In this document: positions 7,402 through 18,797 of the stretch, piece by piece | How positions within the stretch are numbered: position 1 is the first letter of the stretch | Layout: each line of letters begins with the position of its first letter | NCBI GenBank assembly: GCA_944326155.1 | Contig: CALVCV010000009.1 | Span: 1-53,233 of the forward strand | Direction of reading: 5' to 3' | Source of the DNA: an uncultured Bacilli bacterium | GTDB lineage: Bacteria > Bacillota_I > Bacilli_A > ML615J-28 > CAG-313 | DNA: 53,233 bases | Notes under the pieces: generated by a model | Database searches by the model: none | What the model was told of the DNA's origin: nothing | The model's input: the letters and a program-made list of their open reading frames with translations, nothing else | Made by a program: the position numbers and the translations under genes

Positions 7402-7989
7402 ATGAATACAATCAAAAAAGAAGTTAGAACCACATATGAAATTAGCAAAAGTCGTTTTATTACATCCTTAAAACCAGTAGAAAGCATTGATGATGCAAAA
7501 CTTTTTTTTGCACAAATTAAAGATGAATTTGATGATGCAACTCATAATGTTACCACCTATATTATTGGTAAAACAGGTGAGGCTGGGCATTATAGCGATG
7601 ATGGTGAACCAAGTGGTACAGCTGGACTTCCTGCTTTAGACGTTTTCCGTAAAAATAAAATCACCAATTTTGCTTGCGTAATAACTAGATATTTTGGTGG
7701 TATCAAACTAGGAGCTGGTGGTCTTATTAGAGCATATAGTACTGCTGCAAGTCTTGCATTAAAAGAAGCAGGAATTTCTGAAATTATCGAATATATGCAT
7801 TTGGAAATAGAATTTGCTTATCCATTTCATGATATCATTGAAAATCGCTTGCAAAATGTTACAATTATTTCTAGAGAATTTTCAACCAATATTAAAATGA
7901 TTATTAAAATTAATCGTAATAATTTTGAAAAAGTTAAAGATATGCTTATTTATACGACCAATAATATGATTAAAATTACAATATTATAA
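7402..7989 (+). CDS. yigZ: YigZ/IMPACT family protein
   Basis: UPF0029/IMPACT family protein, identified by ATHNVTTYIIG, YSDDGEPSGTAGLPALDV and VITRYFGGIKLGAGGLIRAY. Bacterial members have a UPF0029 N-terminal domain and a ferredoxin-like C-terminal domain; the biochemical role is unsettled. I start at the ATG at 7402 (MNTIKKEV), with GGTGAT just upstream, because the reading frame's earlier ATG-like start (7357) lies inside the -35 box. Length 195 aa is normal. Divergent from the CinA-like gene. Confidence 0.9.
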   Translation: MNTIKKEVRTTYEISKSRFITSLKPVESIDDAKLFFAQIKDEFDDATHNVTTYIIGKTGEAGHYSDDGEPSGTAGLPALDVFRKNKITNFACVITRYFGGIKLGAGGLIRAYSTAASLALKEAGISEIIEYMHLEIEFAYPFHDIIENRLQNVTIISREFSTNIKMIIKINRNNFEKVKDMLIYTTNNMIKITIL

Positions 7990-8004
7990 TATTTAAAAAG
8001 TAAA

Positions 8005-8035
8005 AAAAGAATGATTTTCATCATTCTTTTATTTT
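8005..8035. terminator. bidirectional terminator between yigZ and DUF1295 gene
   Basis: AAAAGAATGAT (8005-8015) pairs perfectly with ATCATTCTTTT (8020-8030) across a TTTC loop, with T-rich tails in both directions. It overlaps the stop codon of the minus-strand gene and serves the convergent pair. Confidence 0.8.
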
Positions 8036-8937
8036 TCATCTTTTGTACCGGGTGCAAAAATAGGCAGTAATGCATTGGTTTCTTTTTGATATACATCATA
8101 ACCGCTTTTACTTTTTAATAGTTTTTTATCTAGCATTGGAATACTGATAAAAACAAACATTAAAAAGATGATAAGTGGAGAAAAGATAAGTATCCATAAA
8201 TCTGTTCTAACGGCTAAGCAGAATAAAAACATACTAAACCAAAAAATGATTTCACCAAAATAATTGGGATGGCGACTTTTTTTCCAAAGACCACTACGAT
8301 TAATCTTTCCTATATTTGATGAATCTTTCTTAAATTTTTCCATTTGAACATCTGCTATCATTTCAATCACAATCGCAAAAATTGAGACAGCGATGGATAT
8401 TACATATGTACCATTGATTTCAACACTATTTCCTTCGCTAAACGCATCTATATAAGCAAAAACAGGTAATAGTCCTATAAAAACAACTAATGTCGGAAAC
8501 ATATGAATGCCAAAATAGGATATAATTGGCCATAATTTAGGATATTTAGTTTGAAATTTATTATATCGCCAGTCTTGAATCGTCAAATTTTTGAATCTAA
8601 TTAAGCAGTTTGCGGTTAAACGAATTGCCCATATTGCAATGATTACCAAAATAATAATATTATATACATTAAAACCTGTTGTTTCTAAAATAAAAAAAGG
8701 TACAATAAAAATAGGAAAAACACTCCAATATGGATCATAGATAGAAGAATTATTAAATAGCATACTGCCTAAAAAAACAAGTGTTGTCGCAATAACATCA
8801 AATAGAAACATTTTTAATAATACATTGTCAAAAATTAAATATCTGTAGCATAGATAACTAATTGCAAATGCAATTACATAAATGATTATTATCACAATGA
8901 TACTTAAAGTTTTATTGTGTTTAATTTTTTCTATCAT
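8029..8937 (-). CDS. DUF1295 / steroid 5-alpha-reductase-like membrane protein
   Basis: Polytopic membrane protein (302 aa) of the DUF1295 family, related to steroid 5-alpha-reductases and isoprenylcysteine methyltransferases. Diagnostic C-terminal segment: GLWKKSRHPNYFGEIIFWF followed by SGYDVYQKETNALLP. Several transmembrane helices precede it. Substrate unknown. The frame is open further upstream, but AAAAGGTGAT directly precedes the ATG at 8937 (MIEKIKHNK), and upstream codons look like translated noncoding AT-rich sequence. Divergent from mnmL. Confidence 0.85.
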   Translation of the reverse strand: MIEKIKHNKTLSIIVIIIIYVIAFAISYLCYRYLIFDNVLLKMFLFDVIATTLVFLGSMLFNNSSIYDPYWSVFPIFIVPFFILETTGFNVYNIIILVIIAIWAIRLTANCLIRFKNLTIQDWRYNKFQTKYPKLWPIISYFGIHMFPTLVVFIGLLPVFAYIDAFSEGNSVEINGTYVISIAVSIFAIVIEMIADVQMEKFKKDSSNIGKINRSGLWKKSRHPNYFGEIIFWFSMFLFCLAVRTDLWILIFSPLIIFLMFVFISIPMLDKKLLKSKSGYDVYQKETNALLPIFAPGTKDEK

Positions 8938-8997
8938 TTTATCACCTTTTATAATTATATCATAAATGCAATTTTTATAAAAGTTAAAACACCAAAA

Positions 8998-9026
8998 ATG
9001 ACAAAAAAAATAAAATATAGTAAAAT
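8998..9026 (+). promoter_or_regulatory. candidate promoter of mnmL-mnmM
   Basis: ATGACA (8998-9003), 17-nt spacer, TAAAAT (9021-9026), just before the GGTGA ribosome binding site. Moderate match in AT-rich DNA. Confidence 0.4.
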
Positions 9027-9043
9027 ATATATTGGTGAAAGTT

Positions 9044-9991
9044 ATGAACATATTGATCAATGATGAAAAACATTATCTTACGCTTAATAATTATTTAAAA
9101 GCGTTGTATCATAAAAAAGTATTTAAAATTCCTTTGAACGGCAATTTTTCATGTCCAAATCGCGATGGTACAATTAGTAAAATAGGATGTCTTTTTTGTT
9201 CAGAAAAAGGTAGTGGAGACTTTGCAGGAGAAAAAAATTTACCAATAAAAACACAATTTACAACTATTGCTAATATGATGAAACAAAAATGGCCTAATGG
9301 ATATTATATTGCTTATTTTCAGGCTAATACCAATACGTATGATACTTTAGAAAATTTAAAAAAGCGATATAGTCAAATTGTTCAAGACAATTATATATTA
9401 GATAAAAATATTAAAATTTTAAGTATTGCAACAAGACCTGATTGTATAAATGAAGAAATTGTTCAATATTTTGCGAAGATTAATCAAACTCTTCCAGTAT
9501 GGATTGAACTAGGTTTTCAAACCATGCATCAACATACAGCTATTTTAATGAATCGTGGCTACCTAAATGATATTTTTGAAAAGGCCATTCAGTTATTAAA
9601 AAAATATCACTTAACAACTATTGTCCATATTATCAATGGATTACCTGGTGAAACAAAAGTTGACATGATTCAAACTGCTCAATACCTCAATCACTTTGGT
9701 ATTGATGGTATTAAAATTCATATGCTTCATATTATGAAAAATACACCTTTAGAAACCTATTATACACTTCATCCCTTTCATATTTTAACAATAGAGGAGT
9801 ATGTTGATATTGTTGTCAATCAACTTAGATATTTGAATGATAATATTGTCATTCACAGAGTTACTGGTGATGCACCAAAAAATTTATTGATAGAGCCAAA
9901 ATGGACATTAAAAAAATTTGTTGTTATCAATGAAATTGATAAATTTATGCGTAAAGAACATATTTTTCAAGGTGACTTATGTTTAAAATAG
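9044..9991 (+). CDS. mnmL: radical SAM protein MnmL (YtqA; tRNA wobble uridine modification)
   Basis: TIGR01212/YtqA radical SAM enzyme. The iron-sulfur cluster motif is CPNRDGTISKIGCLFC (C-x11-C-x2-C, near residue 27), followed by YFQANTNTYD and IATRPDCI, typical of the subgroup. YtqA was renamed MnmL after it was shown in Bacillus and Streptococcus to act in converting cmnm5s2U to nm5s2U in tRNA, without MnmC. I use the ATG at 9044 (GGTGAA upstream) rather than a TTG at 9032. The 13-nt overlap with mnmM indicates coupled translation and supports the assignment. Confidence 0.9.
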   Translation: MNILINDEKHYLTLNNYLKALYHKKVFKIPLNGNFSCPNRDGTISKIGCLFCSEKGSGDFAGEKNLPIKTQFTTIANMMKQKWPNGYYIAYFQANTNTYDTLENLKKRYSQIVQDNYILDKNIKILSIATRPDCINEEIVQYFAKINQTLPVWIELGFQTMHQHTAILMNRGYLNDIFEKAIQLLKKYHLTTIVHIINGLPGETKVDMIQTAQYLNHFGIDGIKIHMLHIMKNTPLETYYTLHPFHILTIEEYVDIVVNQLRYLNDNIVIHRVTGDAPKNLLIEPKWTLKKFVVINEIDKFMRKEHIFQGDLCLK

Positions 9992-10575
9992 TAGAATTTT
10001 CTCATTTTTTAATTACAGAATTTTATCAAAAAAACAAAGAAAAATACTTAACTTTTATTGACGCAACTTGTGGTAAAGGAAATGATACTCTATTTTTAGC
10101 TGAAACTCTTAATCACAATGGAACTGTGGTTGCTTATGATATTCAAGAAGAAGCAATCGATATTACCAAAAGATTGTTATTAAAAAATCATTTTAAAAAT
10201 TGTATTTTTCATCTTTCTAGCCATGAGAAAATTTTAGAAGAGAATTTTGATTTAATCATTTATAATCTTGGATATTTACCTGGTTCTGATAAGACTATCA
10301 CAACAACAGCTAACTCAACTTTAAATAGTATTAAATTGGTTCTTTCTAAAATTTCAAATAAAGAGGATTATTTAATTATAATTGTTTTATATCCTGGACA
10401 TGAAAATGGTTTAATTGAAAGTCAAATTATAGATGATTTTTGTTATCATTTACCGAGTAATTTTTATTTAGTTTCTAAATATCAAAACTATAATCGATTA
10501 AATGCACCTTATATCATAACCATTAGTAAAAATAAAAAGAGTTTAGTTAATCATTCAAAATTAATGATTAACTAA
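9979..10575 (+). CDS. mnmM: tRNA (mnm5s2U34) methyltransferase MnmM (YtqB)
   Basis: Class I SAM-dependent methyltransferase of the YtqB/rRNA methylase-like family, now MnmM, which methylates nm5s2U34 to mnm5s2U in tRNA. Visible: SAM-binding FIDATCGKGNDTLFLAE (about 22-38), and the family motif NLGYLPGSDK (about 96). Length 198 aa is typical. GGTGA precedes the ATG inside the end of mnmL. The last eight or so codons form part of a 22-bp terminator stem. With mnmL it makes a complete MnmLM pair. Confidence 0.92.
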   Translation: MFKIVEFSHFLITEFYQKNKEKYLTFIDATCGKGNDTLFLAETLNHNGTVVAYDIQEEAIDITKRLLLKNHFKNCIFHLSSHEKILEENFDLIIYNLGYLPGSDKTITTTANSTLNSIKLVLSKISNKEDYLIIIVLYPGHENGLIESQIIDDFCYHLPSNFYLVSKYQNYNRLNAPYIITISKNKKSLVNHSKLMIN

Positions 10576-10584
10576 ACTCTTTTT
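10534..10584. terminator. 22-bp perfect bidirectional terminator embedded in mnmM 3' end
   Basis: Arms 10534-10555 and 10563-10584 are perfectly complementary over 22 bp with a 7-nt loop and T-rich flanks on both strands. The arms include the last mnmM codons and its stop. It serves the convergent mnmM and spoIIQ genes. Confidence 0.85.
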
Positions 10585-10606
10585 AATATCTAATTTTATT
10601 ACTCAA

Positions 10607-11251
10607 CTATATTTCGGATAGTTTTTTGCCAACTAAAACTTCAGGATTTACATATTTACCATCTTTTAATACTTGAAAGTAAACATGGTTGCCAGCTTCT
10701 TTATCAATGTCTGTATTACCACTTGTACCAACTTTATCACCTTGAGAAACTTCTGCACCTAGGGTTACGGTTACCTCACTTAAACCATAGTAACAGGTTT
10801 TTACTTTATCACTATGTTCAATTACAACATAATTGCCATAAAGAGGACTTTCTTTGATTTCAATAACCTTCCCACTTAGAGCTGCTAAGACTTCAAATGA
10901 AGTATTATCTTTTTTCGCATAACCTGTTCCACTGCTAGTACGATATGTATTACCATATTTAATCAATGCTTTTAATTGATCTTCCTTTGAAGCATTTTTA
11001 TCATAAAATTTTCTAACAACTTGATATTCTAGATTTTCATCAAATGGGAGTATTAACACTTCTTCAGGCTTAGTATCCACATTCTCATCATCAATCGGTG
11101 GAGTTACAACTGGTGGGTTATCATCAACTGGTTCTTCTTGTCTATTAATTGAAGCAGATATTGTAAGTGCTACTAATAAAACTGCCAAGACACCGACAAA
11201 GAAGAAAAATTGAAATTTATTTTGGCCAATTTTTTTAATCCAATTCTTCAC
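10607..11251 (-). CDS. spoIIQ: SpoIIQ-like degenerate LytM (M23) protein
   Basis: One N-terminal transmembrane helix (about 14-33), a Pro/Asp linker (35-65), then a LytM-type domain (about 95-205): FEVLAALSGKVIEIKESPLYGNYVVIEHSD, TCYYGLSEVTV, GNHVYFQVLKDGKYVNP. This is the SpoIIQ pattern; in Bacillus SpoIIQ is made in the prespore and docks with SpoIIIAH during engulfment. The zinc/catalytic residues are lost: the first motif lacks the expected His and Asp (SSGTGYA), and HxH reads HVY, so it is a structural, non-enzymatic version. GTG start with GAGGTGA upstream. The location next to DUF1146 and the atp operon matches Bacillus order. A prespore promoter precedes it. Confidence 0.82.
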   Translation of the reverse strand: MKNWIKKIGQNKFQFFFFVGVLAVLLVALTISASINRQEEPVDDNPPVVTPPIDDENVDTKPEEVLILPFDENLEYQVVRKFYDKNASKEDQLKALIKYGNTYRTSSGTGYAKKDNTSFEVLAALSGKVIEIKESPLYGNYVVIEHSDKVKTCYYGLSEVTVTLGAEVSQGDKVGTSGNTDIDKEAGNHVYFQVLKDGKYVNPEVLVGKKLSEI

Positions 11252-11267
11252 TGTATCACCTCGTAAT

Positions 11268-11296
11268 TAGTATGATACAATTCAATTTTTTTATAC
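11268..11296 (-). promoter_or_regulatory. sigma-G/sigma-F-type promoter of spoIIQ
   Basis: GTATA (11292-11296), 17-nt spacer, CATACTA (11268-11274), a full match to GHATR-N17/18-CATNNTA. It lies between the DUF1146 stop and the spoIIQ ribosome binding site. Bacillus spoIIQ is mainly sigma-F dependent; the two factors share the -35 preference. Confidence 0.6.
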
Positions 11297-11301
11297 ATTC
11301 A

Positions 11302-11523
11302 TTATTTTAAAATTATCGTATAAATTTCTTCTATAATTCTTACTACACCATATGCAAAAATAGTAGCTAGTATAAAAGTCACAACTACATATCCTACTCT
11401 TATTTCACCAATTTTTCCTTGCTTAAAAACTTTTTCAAAATTTGATTTTATTAAAAGATAAAAAATCAATGCGCATGCTAAGATAAAAATAATAAAATAC
11501 AAAAAAGCAATATATTTTTCCAT
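11302..11523 (-). CDS. DUF1146 (YwzB-like) small membrane protein
   Basis: A 73-residue protein with two transmembrane helices (about 5-25 and 45-65) separated by a short basic loop. Size, topology and position between the atp operon region and spoIIQ match the DUF1146/YwzB protein found at this place in Bacilli. Function unknown. It starts 14 nt after the pyk stop, so it is probably co-transcribed with pyk. The assignment rests on topology and synteny more than on motifs. Confidence 0.6.
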   Translation of the reverse strand: MEKYIAFLYFIIFILACALIFYLLIKSNFEKVFKQGKIGEIRVGYVVVTFILATIFAYGVVRIIEEIYTIILK

Positions 11524-11537
11524 CAGTTACCACAATT

Positions 11538-12947
11538 TTATTTTACAATCTGAACATTTAAAATATTGGTAATGCCATTTTCACCTGCTGTAATTACAAC
11601 ACGATCATTTTTACTAACATAGCCATTCATCTTAGCACAAGCAATAGCATGATCAAACAATAAATTGGTATTAGTTTGTAGTAAAGCCCTTACTGGATAT
11701 ACACCCCAATTGAGTGATAATTGATGATATGTTTTACTATTTGGTGTAGGAGCAATAATGGGTACATTTGGGCGATATTTTGAAACACATCGTGCAGTAT
11801 GTCCAGATTGCGTTACTGCAATGATTACTTTTGCATTTAAATCACGAGCTGTTGTGCATGCTGCATCGCAAATCGCATTGGTTGTATCTTCAATATTTGT
11901 ATCATGAGATACGTTTTCGTTCATTTTTAAACTCAATGCGTCATTTTCAGCTTGACAAGCAATTCTTGACATTGCTTTAACAACTTTATCTGGATGATCA
12001 CCCATAGCCGTTTCGCCAGATAACATTATAGCGCTTGTACCATCAAAAATAGCATTAGCAACATCAGTAATTTCAGCCCTTGTAGGCGTAACACTATGAA
12101 TCATGGACTCCAACATTTGGGTTGCAGTAATAACAAGTCTTCCTTTTTGATAACATTTATGAATAAACTTCTTTTGTAAACCTGGTAGCCTTTCATATTC
12201 AACTTCAACACCCATATCACCCCTTGCAACCATAATACCATCAGATACTTCTAAAATTTCATCAAAGTTTTCAACACCTTCAATATTTTCAATTTTAGAA
12301 ATAATTTTGATATTTTTTCCTCCTACAAAATCTAAATAATTACGAAGAAGTTTTACATCCTCTTTTGATCTAACAAACGATGCCGCAACATAATCTACAT
12401 CATTTTCGACACCAAATTTTAAATCTTCTTTATCTTTTAAACTTAAATATTCAAAATTTAAATGGACATTGGGTACATTTACACCTTTATGATTGGATAT
12501 TTTACCTCCAACTAAAACCTTACAAAGGATATCTGTTTTGAAAATACTGACAACTGATAAAGATACTTTACCATCATCAATTAAAATTGTGTTTCCTTCA
12601 TTTAATTGTAATGGTAATTCTTTATAACTAATACTAACCCTTTCTTGGTTACCAAGTATATCATTAGTTGTTAGCGTAAATGCATCACCTTTGGAAAGGG
12701 TAATTTCGCCGTTGGTAAAGTCACCTAGTCTAATTTCTGGTCCTTTTGTATCAAGCATAACAGCTGCTGGTATTTGTAATTTATCTCTTACTTTTCTAAA
12801 CATTTCAATTGTTTCTTTATGATATTCATGCGTACCATGCGAAAAATTTAATCTTGCAACATTCATACCATTTAATAACATTTTCTCTAACATTTTTTCG
12901 TCACGTGATGCAGGGCCAAGTGTACAAATAATTTTAGTTTTTTTCAT
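11538..12947 (-). CDS. pyk: pyruvate kinase
   Basis: Glycolytic enzyme converting phosphoenolpyruvate and ADP to pyruvate and ATP. N-terminal TKIICTLGPAS, the catalytic lysine in KIISKIEN, MVARGDMGVE, and ATQMLESMI with TRAEITDVANAIFDG are all present. At 469 residues it is the short form without the extra C-terminal PEP-utilising-like domain of many Bacillus enzymes. AAGGTGA precedes the ATG. It is separated from atpC by a terminator and a TATAAT element, so it has its own promoter. Confident. Confidence 0.96.
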   Translation of the reverse strand: MKKTKIICTLGPASRDEKMLEKMLLNGMNVARLNFSHGTHEYHKETIEMFRKVRDKLQIPAAVMLDTKGPEIRLGDFTNGEITLSKGDAFTLTTNDILGNQERVSISYKELPLQLNEGNTILIDDGKVSLSVVSIFKTDILCKVLVGGKISNHKGVNVPNVHLNFEYLSLKDKEDLKFGVENDVDYVAASFVRSKEDVKLLRNYLDFVGGKNIKIISKIENIEGVENFDEILEVSDGIMVARGDMGVEVEYERLPGLQKKFIHKCYQKGRLVITATQMLESMIHSVTPTRAEITDVANAIFDGTSAIMLSGETAMGDHPDKVVKAMSRIACQAENDALSLKMNENVSHDTNIEDTTNAICDAACTTARDLNAKVIIAVTQSGHTARCVSKYRPNVPIIAPTPNSKTYHQLSLNWGVYPVRALLQTNTNLLFDHAIACAKMNGYVSKNDRVVITAGENGITNILNVQIVK

Positions 12948-12976
12948 TTTTTCACCTTTAATTATAACTTATTTTA

Positions 12977-13001
12977 CCAAAAAAGGGTATTATATACCCT
13001 T
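12977..13001 (-). terminator. terminator of the rpiB-atp operon
   Basis: AAGGGTAT (12983-12990) pairs with ATACCCTT (12994-13001), followed on the minus strand by a T run. It lies about 110 nt after the atpC stop. Confidence 0.7.
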
Positions 13002-13109
13002 ATTTTGTCAAAATTCAACATTTTCTAGCATTTTTTTACTATTTTTTTAATTAAATTATATTTATTTAATATATTATTTGTCAAAAATAATTTATTAAAC
13101 CATTTATTT

Positions 13110-13499
13110 TTATAATTTAGAAGCTTTGATTTCTTTTAAATTTAATGCTAAATCTTTTTCCATTTCTGAAAAATCAAAGGCTTTTTGACGATTGCTTTCT
13201 TTTTGTAATTTTCGAAGATCATCTAATGCCTCCTTAGCATCTTCAAAAGTCTTACCGGTGACGGTTTCTTGAGCAATAACTGTTGCAACATTATTGCAAA
13301 ATTCCAATAAACCGCCAGAGATAATATGAAAGGTTTCTACATCATTATTTACTCTTTTGACAAAGCCAAAACGAATTGACGAGACGATTGGAATGTGATT
13401 TGGATAAATAGCAAATTGGCCATTATCACCATCAATGACAATGTGATCAACTTCACCCTCAAAAGACATCCCTTTTGGTGTTACAATTGATAATTTCAT
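13110..13499 (-). CDS. atpC: ATP synthase F1 epsilon subunit
   Basis: A 129-residue epsilon subunit with an N-terminal beta-sandwich (LSIVTPKGMSFEGEVDHIVIDGDNGQFAIYPNHIP) and a C-terminal helical hairpin (about 90-129). It belongs to the rotor stalk and regulates ATP hydrolysis. It is the last gene of the operon, two nt after atpD. Slightly shorter than usual. Confidence 0.95.
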   Translation of the reverse strand: MKLSIVTPKGMSFEGEVDHIVIDGDNGQFAIYPNHIPIVSSIRFGFVKRVNNDVETFHIISGGLLEFCNNVATVIAQETVTGKTFEDAKEALDDLRKLQKESNRQKAFDFSEMEKDLALNLKEIKASKL

Positions 13500-13501
13500 A
13501 T

Positions 13502-15792
<2,291 letters not shown>

Positions 15793-15828
15793 CTTTTTTC
15801 CTTTCCTTAATTCTAAAATTCAAAAGAA

Positions 15829-17337
<1,509 letters not shown>

Positions 17338-17877
17338 TTACCAACCTTTCTTCAATTCATTTTTTAAATTTACAATTTGGTTTAATGCAGAAGCATCAAT
17401 GACCTTCCCATCAATATCCACAATTATCCCACCTAGTAAATTTTCATCTAATTGATATTTTAAATTTATTTTTTTATTAAAACGCTTTTCTAATGCTTTT
17501 ATTAAATTCTTTTTTTCCTCTTCAAGCATCTCATATTTGCTAAAAACAATTGCATTACAAACATTATTAGATTGATTTAAATAATATTCATAACAATCAA
17601 AAATATCAGTAATTTCTTCTAAGCGAAAATTATCTACTAAAACAAAAAGAAAATGTAAAAATTCTTCATGAACACTATTTTGAAAAATATTTTTTAATAT
17701 ATTTTTTCTTTCTTCTAAATTGATAAGCGGATTAGATAAAACTTTCCATATCTTATTATTTTCATTTAAAGCCTCACAAACCATTTTTAAATCAGCATAA
17801 TAAATATCTTCAAGTTGTTTTTCTTTTCCTAAATCAAATAAAGCTTTAGCATATTGTAAACTAACTGATGTAATCAT
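17338..17877 (-). CDS. atpH: ATP synthase F1 delta subunit
   Basis: Peripheral stalk subunit linking F1 to the b subunit, 179 aa. N-terminal helical domain (SLQYAKALFDLGKE) and the C-terminal DENLLGGIIVDIDGKVIDASALNQI signature are typical. Starts 7 nt after atpF. Confidence 0.94.
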   Translation of the reverse strand: MITSVSLQYAKALFDLGKEKQLEDIYYADLKMVCEALNENNKIWKVLSNPLINLEERKNILKNIFQNSVHEEFLHFLFVLVDNFRLEEITDIFDCYEYYLNQSNNVCNAIVFSKYEMLEEEKKNLIKALEKRFNKKINLKYQLDENLLGGIIVDIDGKVIDASALNQIVNLKNELKKGW

Positions 17878-17884
17878 AATTCAC

Positions 17885-18445
17885 CTAATGTTTATCTTTT
17901 AATTTAGACAAAGTTTGTTCAATCATATCTTTATTTGCTTCTTTATCAATTTCGTGATTAACTATCTTTTCTGCCATTAAAAAAGCAATATCAACGACTT
18001 CATCTTTAATTCCTTCTTGCATTAATCGACGTTCTCTTTCAATTAAGTCTTGAGCACTATCTTTTTCTTTTTGAATTTGATTTTTTGCAGATTGAATCAT
18101 TTCATCAACTTCAATTTGTGATGTTTTTTTAGCTTCTTCAATAATTAAGTTTGCTGTTTTCTTAGAATCTATTTTTACTTGTTCTATTTCTTTTTTAACT
18201 TCTGCTAATTCGTTTAAAGCGTCTTCTTTTGCTTTTAAACTACTTGCGATTTGATTTTCTCTTTTTTCAATCATAGAAGTTATGACATTCCAAAACTTGA
18301 AACGTATAACAAGAAATAATACCAATGTTGCAAGTAATTGCAAAACAAATGTAACTGCCATATGCGATATTGCTTGTGAGGTACCAAGATCTTCATTTAG
18401 AAATTCAATAGCTTGATTTAATAAATTTCGAATCTCTTCACTCAT
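17885..18445 (-). CDS. atpF: ATP synthase F0 b subunit
   Basis: Peripheral stalk b subunit, 186 aa. One transmembrane helix near the N terminus (about 28-50; VLQLLATLVLFLVIRFKFWNVI) follows a 25-residue extracytoplasmic leader, then a long charged coiled coil (SMIEKRENQIASSLKAKEDA onward). The N-terminal leader is somewhat longer than in most b subunits. Confidence 0.95.
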   Translation of the reverse strand: MSEEIRNLLNQAIEFLNEDLGTSQAISHMAVTFVLQLLATLVLFLVIRFKFWNVITSMIEKRENQIASSLKAKEDALNELAEVKKEIEQVKIDSKKTANLIIEEAKKTSQIEVDEMIQSAKNQIQKEKDSAQDLIERERRLMQEGIKDEVVDIAFLMAEKIVNHEIDKEANKDMIEQTLSKLKDKH

Positions 18446-18461
18446 AATGTTATCCCTTTAA

Positions 18462-18743
18462 TTAAAATACAAATATCAATAAGATGGCTACAATTAAACC
18501 ATAAATACCAGCAGTTTCAGCAACAGCTTGACCAACAATCATTGTTGAACGAATCGCATCAACAGCCTCCGGTTGACGACTAACAGCTTGTGCACCAAGA
18601 CCAGCTGCTAAGCCTTGTCCAATACCTGAACCAAAACCTGTAAATACGGCAATACCAGCTCCAATACCAGCACCCAATTGTTTTAACCCTTCATCGGTAA
18701 TTGCCACTTCTAAAAAAGTAAATAATTCAATTAATAAACTCAT
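18462..18743 (-). CDS. atpE: ATP synthase F0 c subunit with Na+-type ligand pattern
   Basis: Rotor ring subunit, 93 aa, two transmembrane helices joined by the polar loop SRQPEA. Helix 1 carries Gln43 (GSGIGQGLAAG) and helix 2 carries Glu76-Thr77 with Tyr81 (GQAVAETAGIY). In the Na+-driven synthase of Ilyobacter tartaricus the ion is held by the equivalent Gln32, Glu65, Ser66 and Tyr70, whereas proton-type Bacillus c subunits lack this Gln and the hydroxyl residue. The sequence therefore suggests a Na+-translocating enzyme; this is inference. A short N-terminal extension (about 15 residues) precedes helix 1. AGGAGG upstream. Confidence 0.95.
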   Translation of the reverse strand: MSLLIELFTFLEVAITDEGLKQLGAGIGAGIAVFTGFGSGIGQGLAAGLGAQAVSRQPEAVDAIRSTMIVGQAVAETAGIYGLIVAILLIFVF

Positions 18744-18797
18744 AAAATCCTCCTATTTTTAAATTATTTATTATTTAAATTGTTTCTAATTTTTTGT

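Noticed and set aside
7287-7487. Minus-strand 66-codon frame antisense to the yigZ start
   Set aside because: It lies over two good promoters and the yigZ start, has no family features, and is best explained as a chance open frame.
12948-13020. TTGACA and TATAAT near the pyk upstream region
   Set aside because: They are only 11 nt apart and lie within the atp terminator, so they are not a working promoter pair.
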